A DNA stretch of 64,000 nucleotides from Brachybacterium sp. SGAir0954. Its GTDB lineage: Bacteria > Actinomycetota > Actinomycetes > Actinomycetales > Dermabacteraceae. Of the stretch, positions 45,813-53,724 are shown one piece after another. The position numbers were made by a program, and so were the translations under genes. The notes under the pieces were generated by a model that had not been told where the DNA came from, did not search any database, and saw only the letters and a program-made list of their open reading frames with translations. The DNA is taken from contig NZ_CP027295.1 of assembly GCF_005490785.1 (NCBI RefSeq), positions 3,224,001-3,288,000 on the forward strand, given 5' to 3'. Numbering within the stretch: position 1 is the first letter of the stretch; each line of letters begins with the position of its first letter.

Positions 45813-46733
45813 ATGTCGCCGACGCAGGATCAGGGCACCGGCACGGGCTCCGCCTCCGGGCTGCCCGACTTCGTCGGGTCGGGCCCCGACGGGCTCCCCG
45901 ACTACGAGCACGGCGGCGACGATCCCGTCGGCCCCACCGAGGGCGCGCGGCGCCGCACCCTCGTGCTCGTGCTCTCCGTGATCGGCTCCGCGCTCGTGCT
46001 GCTCGCCGTGGGGACGCTCGTGCTGTCCCAGACCGTGTTCCGCGGCCTCGACGACGAGGAGCGCACCGTCGCCTCCTCGACCGCGTCGCGCAGCGCCGAG
46101 GGCCACGAGGAGTACGTCCCCAACGAGGAGGACCCGTCCCTCGCCCCGCCGCCCCCGATCTTCACCCAGGCGCCCACCACGGACTGCACGATGCCGGAGT
46201 ACGCGCCGGCCGCCGCCGCCGATCCGGGGACGGTGCGCGGGGGGAACCTCCAATACACGCCCCCCGAGGGCTGGGACTACCCGTGGAGCGAGAGCTCGCT
46301 GCCCTACATGTCCGAGGTCGGCTCCCAGGGCCGCAACGTCGAGGGCTCCTGGTACAGCGTCGTCAACCTCGGCAAGGTCGAGTTCACCGAGGACGAGGGC
46401 GGCTACCCCGGCCTCGAGCAGGCCGCCGTGACGATCTTCCAGTGCTACGCGACGACCTCCGGCGTGCTCGTGGGCTTCGGGGAGAACCCCGAGGTCACCG
46501 ACCACCGCTCCGAGCCGACGACGGTGGACGGCCAGCCGGCGTGGATCGTGCAGGCCACCTACCACTTCGAGGACCAGGACCAGTTCAGCAGCACGAGCGC
46601 CTCGATCGTCACCTCGATCGTGGTGGAGACCCCGGACGGTCCCAGCGCCCTCGCCTCCGACGTCGCCGCCGACCACCCCGACCACGTCCAGAACCTCGAG
46701 GACATCATCGCGAGCCTCGAGGTCGTCGACTGA
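45813..46733 (+). CDS. Membrane-anchored protein of unknown function, paralogue A
   Basis: A 306-residue protein with a polar N-terminus of about 45 residues (Gly, Asp, Pro), one transmembrane helix (LVLVLSVIGSALVLLAVGTLVL), and an extracytoplasmic domain of about 200 residues. Conserved blocks shared with the next gene are RGGNLQYTPPEGWD, VEGSWYSVVNLGKVEF and AAVTIFQC, plus two cysteines that could pair. The start at 45813 has GGGGAGGCGGG ahead. Topology is type II with the C-terminus outside. No known domain is recognised. Confidence 0.75.
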   Translation: MSPTQDQGTGTGSASGLPDFVGSGPDGLPDYEHGGDDPVGPTEGARRRTLVLVLSVIGSALVLLAVGTLVLSQTVFRGLDDEERTVASSTASRSAEGHEEYVPNEEDPSLAPPPPIFTQAPTTDCTMPEYAPAAAADPGTVRGGNLQYTPPEGWDYPWSESSLPYMSEVGSQGRNVEGSWYSVVNLGKVEFTEDEGGYPGLEQAAVTIFQCYATTSGVLVGFGENPEVTDHRSEPTTVDGQPAWIVQATYHFEDQDQFSSTSASIVTSIVVETPDGPSALASDVAADHPDHVQNLEDIIASLEVVD

Positions 46734-46769
46734 CGACCCGCCCCACCGGACCGCCCTTCAGGAGCATCG

Positions 46770-47576
46770 ATGCACACCGGACCGAGCACCACGACGAGCC
46801 CCGGCACCGGGCCCCAGCGACCCGGCGGCGGTCGCGGCATGCCGCTGCTCATCGGCGGCCTCGCCTTCGCGATCGTGTTCCTGCTGATCGTCGGGGCGAC
46901 CGTCGGCTACCTCGTGCTGCGTCCCGGCTCCGGTGGCGGCGACCCGACGGCGAGCGCGACGGCGACCACCGAGTCGGCGAGCGCGAGCACCGAGCAGACC
47001 ACGGAGGCGACCAGCGCCGCGGAGGAGGAGCGGTGCTGGTCCCCCGACCAGACCCGCAGCTCGAAGAATCCCTCGGGCAAGCTGCGTGGCGGCGGCCTCG
47101 AGATGATCCCCCCGAAGGGCTTCGACGACCGCACCGACACCACCCAGGCGAACTTCGTGACCGACGCGTCCCGGGCAGCGGCGAAGGTCGAGGGCACCTG
47201 GTACTCCACCGTCGCGGTCGGCAAGGTCGAGTGGCAGCCGGGGGTCGAGTACCCCGGGGACCGCGACGCCGCGGAGCGCATCTTCGCGTGCCTCGTCTCC
47301 AACAGCGCCATCTGGGACGGCACCTCGGGACGCTCCGTGCAGGACCAGGTGACCGAGCCGGTGACCGTGGCGGGCATGTCCGGCTACCGCACCACCGGGG
47401 TGCTGCACTTCGGCCAAGACAAGCTCGAGAAGACCGACGGCACGCGGATCATGGTCGCCGTCATCAGCACGCCCGAGGGTCCCTCCGCCTTCATCTCCGA
47501 CGTCGCCGTCGGCGTCACCGAGCACGAGGAGGCGCAGAACACCGCTTACGACTCCCTCACCGGCCTCTCCGGCTGA
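46770..47576 (+). CDS. Membrane-anchored protein of unknown function, paralogue B
   Basis: A 268-residue protein with the same plan as paralogue A, 36 bases upstream: short Pro/Gly-rich N-terminus, one helix (LLIGGLAFAIVFLLIVGATVGYLVL), a Thr/Ser/Glu linker, and an external domain with RGGGLEMIPPKGFDD, VEGTWYSTVAVGKVEW and AAERIFAC. Its stop is one base from the stop of the convergent cardiolipin synthase gene. The pair is probably a tandem duplication. Confidence 0.75.
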   Translation: MHTGPSTTTSPGTGPQRPGGGRGMPLLIGGLAFAIVFLLIVGATVGYLVLRPGSGGGDPTASATATTESASASTEQTTEATSAAEEERCWSPDQTRSSKNPSGKLRGGGLEMIPPKGFDDRTDTTQANFVTDASRAAAKVEGTWYSTVAVGKVEWQPGVEYPGDRDAAERIFACLVSNSAIWDGTSGRSVQDQVTEPVTVAGMSGYRTTGVLHFGQDKLEKTDGTRIMVAVISTPEGPSAFISDVAVGVTEHEEAQNTAYDSLTGLSG

Positions 47577-47577
47577 T

Positions 47578-49065
47578 TCAGACCACCGAGGAGGCGAGCC
47601 GGCACAGGTTGTCCAGCAGCATCATGGGTGCCGGCCGCTTCGTCCACTCCTCGAGGGTCAGCTCCCGGCTGCGGGAGCGGTAGACGTCCTCCACCTCGCG
47701 CATGCGCTCCATGAAGTCGGAGCCGCCCACCATCATCGAGCTCTCCATGTCCAGCAGGAACGAGCGGATGTCCATGTTGGAGGAGCCGATCACGCTCACC
47801 GAGTCGTCGATCGTCACGTGCTTGGCGTGGAGGATCGTGGGCGCCCGGTAGAGGTGGATCCGCACCCCCGCCTCGAGCAGCGCCGTGTAGTACGAGCGCT
47901 GGGCATGGAAGACGAGGAACTGGTCCCCGATCTCGGAGACGAACAGCTCGACCTCGACGCCGCGCTTCGCGGCCGTCGTGAGGGCGGCCAGCATCGACTC
48001 GTCCGGGACGAAGTACGGGCTCACGGCGCAGATGCGGTGGCGCGCGGAGTAGAAGAGCTGGTTGAACAGCAGCAGGTTGTTCTCGAGCACGAAGCCCGGC
48101 CCGCTCGGCACGAGCTGGCACTCGTAGGTGCCGGAGGTGTCCGGCGCCTGGCGCACGAGCTCCTCGTCCTCGAGCACCTCGTCGGACTCGAAGTACCAGT
48201 CGATGCCGAAGAGCAGGTTGAGCTCCGAGACGATCGGCCCGCGCAGCCGGGCCATGGTCTCCTGCCAGTGCAGGCCTCGGCGGATGTTCGCGGGCTTGTC
48301 GTAGTGGGAGGCGATGAGGTTCTGGCTGCCCATCCAGCCGCGTGCGCCGTCGATGACGAGGAGCTTGCGGTGGTTGCGCAGGTCCGGCCGCTGGAAGGCG
48401 CCGTCGCGGAAGGGGCGCATGGGCATCATCGGGAAGTGGGCGATGCCGTGGGCGTCGAGGAAGCGGCGCATGGCCTTGTACTCGCGGCGGTGGCTCACCG
48501 AGCCCCAGTGGTCGTAGAGCACGCGCACGGTGACGCCGCGGTCGGCGACCTCCCCGAGGGCGCCGAAGAAGTCGGCGGTGACCTCGTCGAGCCCCATCGT
48601 GTAGAAGAGCACGTGGACGTCCTCGCGGGCGGTGCGGATGTCCGCGGCCATGCGGGCGAGGGAGGTCTCGTAGTCGATCTCGAGCTCCACGTCGTTGTTG
48701 CCGACGAGCGGGAACGCGCCGAGCTCGCGGTTCAGGCGCACGGCGGACTGCAGCCAGCTGGGACTGTCCTCGTCGAGCTCGCTGTCCGGGATGCCCTGGG
48801 CCCGCACCCGCATGAGGCGGTTGACCTGCTGCTGCTTCTCGCGGCGGGCGCGGGGCAGCTGGGCCTTGCCGAGCATGAGGTACAGCGGGAAGCCCACGAT
48901 CGGCAGCACCATGATCGCGAGCAGCCAGGCGAGCGCGGAGCCGGGGCGCCGGTTGCGGGGCACCACCACGAGCGCTGCGAGGCGCAGGACGATGTCGACG
49001 ACGAGCAGGGCGTAGGTGCCCACGACGACGCCGTGCTCGGTGATCCACTGCCAGAGACCCTGCAC
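47578..49065 (-). CDS. cls: Cardiolipin synthase (phospholipase D superfamily)
   Basis: A 495-residue membrane enzyme that joins phospholipids into cardiolipin. Two N-terminal helices precede the two HKD motifs: HRKLLVIDGARGWMGSQN at about residue 235 and HAKHVTIDDSVSVIGSSN at about residue 415. GIPDSELDEDSPSW and the C-terminal end are family-like. The frame could begin at a GTG at 49080, but GTG 49065 sits five bases after an AGGGAG and is preferred. Converges with paralogue B with a one-base gap. Confidence 0.93.
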   Translation of the reverse strand: MQGLWQWITEHGVVVGTYALLVVDIVLRLAALVVVPRNRRPGSALAWLLAIMVLPIVGFPLYLMLGKAQLPRARREKQQQVNRLMRVRAQGIPDSELDEDSPSWLQSAVRLNRELGAFPLVGNNDVELEIDYETSLARMAADIRTAREDVHVLFYTMGLDEVTADFFGALGEVADRGVTVRVLYDHWGSVSHRREYKAMRRFLDAHGIAHFPMMPMRPFRDGAFQRPDLRNHRKLLVIDGARGWMGSQNLIASHYDKPANIRRGLHWQETMARLRGPIVSELNLLFGIDWYFESDEVLEDEELVRQAPDTSGTYECQLVPSGPGFVLENNLLLFNQLFYSARHRICAVSPYFVPDESMLAALTTAAKRGVEVELFVSEIGDQFLVFHAQRSYYTALLEAGVRIHLYRAPTILHAKHVTIDDSVSVIGSSNMDIRSFLLDMESSMMVGGSDFMERMREVEDVYRSRSRELTLEEWTKRPAPMMLLDNLCRLASSVV

Positions 49066-49140
49066 CGGCACTCCCTTCACGACGGAGCGGCGGGCCCCCG
49101 GTTCCGGGGACCCGCCGCTCAGCCTACGGAATGCGCGGGC

Positions 49141-50070
49141 TCAGTCGTTGCCGCGCAGGATCGCGAGGATGCGCAGGATCTCGATGTAGAGCCACACGAG
49201 GGTCGCGGCGAGACCGAAGGCGCAGCGCCAGGCGTACTTCCGGGCGACGCCCGCGTTGGCGGCGCGCTGGACGTCCTCGAAATCCATGACGAGCGAGTAG
49301 GAGGCCATGCACACGGCGAGGCCGCCGATGACGAGGCCGAGCACGCCGTCGCGGAGGCTCTGCCCGGTGAAGAGCAGGTAGCCGATGTTCACGAGACCGA
49401 AGAGCAGGTACGCGATCATCGCGACCGCGAAGATCTTCGTGAGCGTGGGCGAGGTGCGCAGGATGCCCGCGCGGAAGAGGAGCAGCACGGTGACCGCGAC
49501 GGCGAGGGTGCCGACCACGGCCTGCAGCGCGATGCCGGGGTAGTAGTACTCCATGGTCCCGGAGATGCCGCCCAGCAGGAGGCCCTCCGCCGCGGCGTAG
49601 AGCAGCACGAGGATCGCGGAGGGCTCGCGCTTGAAGGCGTTGACGAGGCCGAGCACGAGGCCGCCGATCGCGCCGATCGCGGTCGCGACGCCGGTGATCG
49701 CGAGGCCCGCCTGCGCCCCGGCGGTGCCGCCGGTCGCGCTCAGGAGCGCCGGGGTGATCGCGACGACGAAGCCGATGACGACGATGACGCCGAGGGTCGC
49801 GGTGATCGCGTTCAGGGCGTCCCGCATGGTCATCCGGCCGGTGTCGTGGCCGGTCGCGGAGGGGCGGGCGTAGATCGCCTCGAGGTCCTCCTGCTGCCCG
49901 CCGCCGAACTGCGGGGCCTGGGAGGCCTGCGGGCCGAAGCCGGAGGACCACTGGGTGCGGGAGTCGGGCTGGGCGTAGGCGCTCTGCTGCGAGGACTGGC
50001 CGAACTGCGGCGCGGAGGACGCGTTCCGCACGGCCTTGTCCTGGCCGAGGATGATGTTGTGGCGTGCCAT
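49141..50070 (-). CDS. Bax inhibitor-1/YccA family membrane protein
   Basis: A 309-residue protein. A cytoplasmic N-terminus of about 80 residues, rich in Gln, Ser and Ala, precedes seven helices. RMTMRDALNAITATLGVIVVIGF, GGISGTMEYYYPGIALQAVVGT and SLVMDFEDVQRAANAGVARKYAWRCAFG are typical of the actinobacterial YccA group, including the conserved Asp pair near the end. The family is related to TMBIM calcium-leak proteins. The start at 50070 is supported by GAGGAG ten bases upstream. Confidence 0.9.
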   Translation of the reverse strand: MARHNIILGQDKAVRNASSAPQFGQSSQQSAYAQPDSRTQWSSGFGPQASQAPQFGGGQQEDLEAIYARPSATGHDTGRMTMRDALNAITATLGVIVVIGFVVAITPALLSATGGTAGAQAGLAITGVATAIGAIGGLVLGLVNAFKREPSAILVLLYAAAEGLLLGGISGTMEYYYPGIALQAVVGTLAVAVTVLLLFRAGILRTSPTLTKIFAVAMIAYLLFGLVNIGYLLFTGQSLRDGVLGLVIGGLAVCMASYSLVMDFEDVQRAANAGVARKYAWRCAFGLAATLVWLYIEILRILAILRGND

Positions 50071-50226
50071 GGGCGAGGGCTCCTCAGATGGACGTCGTGG
50101 CGGGCCGGTGCCGGTCGCGAGGTGCCGTTCTCCAGCGTCCCGACAATGCCGACGCGCCCACTGTATCGGGCATTCCCGCACCGTGGCTGGGTGCGGGCTC
50201 CGCCCGGAGCGAACCCCCGAGGGGTC

Positions 50227-51576
50227 TCAGGCGTCGACGGTGACCGCGGGGATCGAGCCGGTCACGGGCAGCTCGTTCTCGCGGAGGGTCCGGAGGGTGC
50301 GGCGGGCGCGCACCCGGAGCGCGACGAGCGTCCCGGAGACCATGACGAAGCCGAGCACGGAGAGCACGATCGAGACGACCATCGGCGCCTGGTAGCCGAA
50401 GCCCGCCGCGATGACCGCACCGCCGAGCGCGGCGCCGAGGGCGTTGGCGACGTTGAACGCGGCGTGGTTCAGGGAGGCGCCGAGCACCTCGGAGCGGCGG
50501 GCCACGCGGATCAGCCAGGTCTGCATGGCGGGGTTCAGCACGGAGTTCGTGAGGTTCACGAGGAAGAAGCCCACGATCAGCGCGGTGAGCGAGGTGTGCG
50601 CGACGAGGAACAGGCCCACGAGCGAGGCGATGTAGAGCGGGAAGCCGATGAGCAGCGTCTTCTCGAGGGAGCGGTCCGTGCCGGCACCGCCCACGAGGTT
50701 GCCGATGGTCATGCCGAGGCCCGCGGCGACGAGCACCCACGGCACGGCGGCCGCGGGGGCGCCGGTGACGCGCGTGGTGATGTCCGCGATGTAGCTGAAG
50801 ACGGCGAAGGCGCCCGCGAAGCCGATCGCGGCGATGCCGATGATGATCCAGAGCTGGAGGCGGCGCAGGGCGGCGAGCTCGTCGACCATGCGTCGGCCCT
50901 CGACCCTGGCCTCGCGCGGGACGGTGCGCAGGAGCGCGACGACGGTGAGCACGAAGACGAGGGTCAGCAGCAGGTACACGGCACGCCAGCCGAGGGCCTG
51001 GCCGACGGCGGTGAGCACGGGGACGCCCGCGAGGTTCGCGACGGTGAGGCCGGAGAGCGCGAAGGCGACGCCCTTGCCCTGGTTGCCGGGGCCCATGAGG
51101 GAGGCGGCGAGCAGGGAGGCGACGCCGAAATAGGCGCCGTGCGGGATGCCGGCGAGGAAGCGCGCGGCGACGGTGAGCTCGAAGGTCGGCATGATGCCGG
51201 AGAGCAGGGTGCCCACGGCGAGGGCGCCCGCCATGGCGACGATCATCGAGGTGCGGCTCCAGCGCACGGAGAGCAGGGCCAGCACGGGGGCGCCGACGAC
51301 GACGCCGAGGGCGTAGGCGGAGATGGCGACGCCGGCGTGGGCGATGCCGCGCTCGGGGTCGGTGGCCATGAGGCCGGGGAGGAGGGAGTCCGCGATCCCG
51401 GGCAGCAGGCCCATGGAGACGAACTCGGAGCCGCCGATCCCGAAGCCGCCGAGGGCGATCGCGAGGAGCGCGAGGCGGCGGCGGGCGGGGGTGAGGGCGG
51501 CGTGGACGCCGGTCCGGGTGCTGGGCTCGGCGGATCGGGTGACGGCGGTGCCGGTCTGGTCGTCGATGGTGGTCAT
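50227..51576 (-). CDS. MFS transporter (AraJ/YdhP-like exporter)
   Basis: A 449-residue protein with 12 predicted helices. FGIGGSEFVSMGLLPGIADSL in helix 1 is characteristic of the sugar-efflux/AraJ-type drug:H+ antiporter group, and RFLAGIPHGAYFGVASLLAASL of helix 4 is a strong family marker. The central loop follows residue 205. The substrate is unknown: drugs, nucleosides or sugars are possible. It is divergent from a ROK regulator, whose likely operator lies within this gene's promoter. Confidence 0.9.
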   Translation of the reverse strand: MTTIDDQTGTAVTRSAEPSTRTGVHAALTPARRRLALLAIALGGFGIGGSEFVSMGLLPGIADSLLPGLMATDPERGIAHAGVAISAYALGVVVGAPVLALLSVRWSRTSMIVAMAGALAVGTLLSGIMPTFELTVAARFLAGIPHGAYFGVASLLAASLMGPGNQGKGVAFALSGLTVANLAGVPVLTAVGQALGWRAVYLLLTLVFVLTVVALLRTVPREARVEGRRMVDELAALRRLQLWIIIGIAAIGFAGAFAVFSYIADITTRVTGAPAAAVPWVLVAAGLGMTIGNLVGGAGTDRSLEKTLLIGFPLYIASLVGLFLVAHTSLTALIVGFFLVNLTNSVLNPAMQTWLIRVARRSEVLGASLNHAAFNVANALGAALGGAVIAAGFGYQAPMVVSIVLSVLGFVMVSGTLVALRVRARRTLRTLRENELPVTGSIPAVTVDA

Positions 51577-51634
51577 GAGGCGTTCGACCTTTGCGGGGAG
51601 TGCGTTCAGGGACGGGCTCCATCGACCCGGCACC

Positions 51635-51665
51635 AGAATAAGCAAACGCTGTTGCGACACGTCAA
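51635..51665 (-). promoter_or_regulatory. MFS promoter with embedded operator candidate
   Basis: Minus-strand -35 TTGACG (51660-51665) and -10 TATTCT (51635-51640), 19 bases apart. Between them lies the imperfect inverted repeat GCAAACGCTGTTGC (51642-51655). Likely target of the divergently encoded ROK repressor. Confidence 0.45.
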
Positions 51666-51728
51666 GGGGTCGGGGCGGAACTCCCGGGCGGACCTGACCC
51701 AGATCACGTCCCGTGCGACGATGGCGCG

Positions 51729-52820
51729 ATGGGATCCCCGGGCGCTCTCGACCGCGTGGCGGGCGCGCACGATGCCGCCGTGCTCGCCGTCGCACGCCGC
51801 GGCGAGCCCGTCTCCCGCGCCGAGCTCGCCGCCGCGCTGCAGGTCACGCCCCAGGCCATCTCCAAGATCCTGGGCCGCCTCATGGGCCGCGGCCTGGTCG
51901 CGGAGGCCGGCACCGTGATCGCCGGCCCCGGCAAGCCCACGACCCTGTACCGCATGGAGCCCGGCTCCCGCCGCGCGATCGGACTGCACCTGACCCGCTC
52001 CCGCCTGCACGGCGTCGTCGCCGACCTCTCCGGCGAGATCATCGCCCGCCGCGAGCTCGAGATCGGCCGGCTGCAGCCCGTCCCCGAGCTCGTCGCGACC
52101 CTCGCCGCCCAGGCGCGCGAGCTCGCCGGGCACGGCGACGGGGAGCTCGTCGGCGTGGGCCTCGGCATGCCCGGCCCGGTCGACGCGGCCGACGGCGTCT
52201 ACCGCGGCACCTCCTGGCCCGATCCCTGGCGCGGCGCCCCGCTGCGGGCGCTGCTCGCCGCGGAGCTCGACCTCCCCGTGCTGCTGGACCACGACTCGCG
52301 CGCCGCCCTCGTGGGCGAGACCTGGTCCCAGCCCGGACTGCTGCGCGACGCCGCCCTGCTGCTCGTCGAGGACGGCCTCGGCGCGGCGCTCTGCCTCGAC
52401 GGGCGGATCGTGCGCGGCGCCCACTCCCACGCCGGCGAGGTGGGCCACACGGTCGTGCGCCTCGACGGCGAGCCGTGCACCTGCGGTCGCCGCGGCTGCG
52501 CGCAGGCCGAGCACCAGGCCGCCCTCGCCGCGGGCGACGACGCGCTCGCCGCCCGGATCATCGCGAGCATCGTGCTGGATCTCGTGCGGCTCGTGGACGT
52601 GGACCGGATCGTGCTCGGCGGCCGCACCGTCCACGCGCATCACGGCCGCACGATGGACGCGATCCGCGAGGTGCTCGAGGCGGGGCTGCACGGGGAGCCC
52701 TGGCAGCACGTGGAGGTCATGCTCTCCACGCGGGGCACCGACCTCATCGCGGTGGGCGCCGCGTGCGAGGTGCTCGAGCACGAGTACGGGATCCCGCAGG
52801 CGCTCGTCGGCGCCGGCTGA
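51729..52820 (+). CDS. ROK family transcriptional regulator
   Basis: A 363-residue repressor. An N-terminal winged helix (VSRAELAAALQVTPQAISKILGRLMGRGLV) is followed by a ROK sugar-kinase-like domain with IGLHLTRSRLHGVVADLSG and the zinc signature C250-T-C252-G-x-x-G-C257. The DHDSRAAL segment matches the ROK sugar-site region but the kinase ATP site looks weak. It probably senses a sugar and controls the divergent exporter. A GACGAT six bases before the ATG may be its -10 box. Confidence 0.9.
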   Translation: MGSPGALDRVAGAHDAAVLAVARRGEPVSRAELAAALQVTPQAISKILGRLMGRGLVAEAGTVIAGPGKPTTLYRMEPGSRRAIGLHLTRSRLHGVVADLSGEIIARRELEIGRLQPVPELVATLAAQARELAGHGDGELVGVGLGMPGPVDAADGVYRGTSWPDPWRGAPLRALLAAELDLPVLLDHDSRAALVGETWSQPGLLRDAALLLVEDGLGAALCLDGRIVRGAHSHAGEVGHTVVRLDGEPCTCGRRGCAQAEHQAALAAGDDALAARIIASIVLDLVRLVDVDRIVLGGRTVHAHHGRTMDAIREVLEAGLHGEPWQHVEVMLSTRGTDLIAVGAACEVLEHEYGIPQALVGAG

Positions 52821-52847
52821 TCCGCGCGCCGTCGCGACGCGGGGCGC

Positions 52848-53579
52848 TCAGGCGCGGGCGCCGAAGATCGCCGAGCCGACGCGGACGATCGTCGCGCCCT
52901 CCTCGACGGCGATCTCGAGGTCCCCGCTCATCCCCATGGACAGCTCCGGCAGCGCCGGGGCGCCGGGGCGGGCGGCGAGGGCGTCCCGCAGCTCCCGCAG
53001 CGACCGCAGCGAGGCCCGCACCTGCGACTCCTCGCTCGTGTTCGCGCCGATCGTCATGAGCCCCACGGGGTGCAGCCAGTCGCTCGACCCGAGCCGGTCC
53101 ACGACCGGGGCGAGCGCCTCGAGGCTCGGCGCGTACCCACCCTTGGACTCCTCGCCGGAGGTGTTGACCTGCACGAGCACGTCCCGCGAGGTGCCGGCGA
53201 GCTCGGCGCGGCGCTCGAGGGCGTCGACGATGTCGTCGCGGTCCGCGCTGTGGACGAGCTCCGCGAAGGCGATGACGTCCCGTGCCTTGTTCGTCTGCAG
53301 GCGGCCGATGAAGTGCCGCGGCACGCCGTTGCCCGCGAGCAGCGGGTCCGCGTGCTTCGCGATCTCCTGGGCGCGGTTCTCCCCCACGGCGAGGCGCCGG
53401 CCCCGCTCGCGGACGAGCGCGACCGCCTCGGCGACCTCCGCCGGGGTGCGGGTCTTCGTCGCGAGCAGCAGGGTGATCGCCGACGCGTCCCGCCCGCTGC
53501 GCTCCGCGGCGGCGTCGATCCGCCCGAGCACCGCGTCGAGGCGCTCGGCGAGAGAGGGGGCAGGCGGGGAGGTGCTCAT
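52848..53579 (-). CDS. YggS family pyridoxal phosphate homeostasis protein
   Basis: A 243-residue protein of the YggS/PROSC family, a PLP-binding single-domain barrel involved in vitamin B6 balance. ITLLLATKTRTPAEVAEAV holds the PLP lysine (about residue 38). GENRAQEIAKHADPLL, HFIGRLQTNKA, VHSADR, LVQVNTSGEESKGG and LSMGMSGDLEIAVEEGATIVRVGSAIFG are all diagnostic. A CGGAG site supports the start. In many actinobacteria yggS is near cell-division genes; here it is not. Confidence 0.95.
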   Translation of the reverse strand: MSTSPPAPSLAERLDAVLGRIDAAAERSGRDASAITLLLATKTRTPAEVAEAVALVRERGRRLAVGENRAQEIAKHADPLLAGNGVPRHFIGRLQTNKARDVIAFAELVHSADRDDIVDALERRAELAGTSRDVLVQVNTSGEESKGGYAPSLEALAPVVDRLGSSDWLHPVGLMTIGANTSEESQVRASLRSLRELRDALAARPGAPALPELSMGMSGDLEIAVEEGATIVRVGSAIFGARA

Positions 53580-53623
53580 GGCTCCGTCCGGGACGAGGTG
53601 CAGGACCGCACCAGGGTACGAGG

Positions 53624-53697
53624 TGCCCCCAGCGGGGTTCGAACCCGCACTGCGCCGCTTTTAAGGCGGCTGCCTCTGCCGGTTGGGCTATGGGGGC
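53624..53697 (-). tRNA. tRNA with UAA anticodon (reads UUA) and a short variable loop
   Basis: A 74-base cloverleaf. The acceptor stem GCCCCCA/TGGGGGC is perfect, the anticodon stem is GCCGC/GCGGC with loop CTTAAAA, giving anticodon UAA, and the T arm is GCGGG-TTCGAAC-CCCGC. The D stem pairs in three of four positions. The discriminator is A; CCA is not encoded. UAA should read the Leu codon UUA, but tRNA-Leu is normally class II with a long variable arm; here the variable loop is only GCAGT. Amino acid identity is therefore uncertain. Confidence 0.85.
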
Positions 53698-53709
53698 GAG
53701 GCTCCAGCC

Positions 53710-53715
53710 TATGCT
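53710..53715 (+). promoter_or_regulatory. -10 box for helicase-associated gene
   Basis: TATGCT, nine bases before the ATG at 53725, giving a transcript with a leader of only a few bases. Confidence 0.4.
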
Positions 53716-53724
53716 GGGGTGATC

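Noticed and set aside
47818-51918. 1366-codon plus-strand frame
   Set aside because: It runs antisense through cardiolipin synthase, the Bax inhibitor protein and the MFS gene. Long spurious frames are expected at this GC content.
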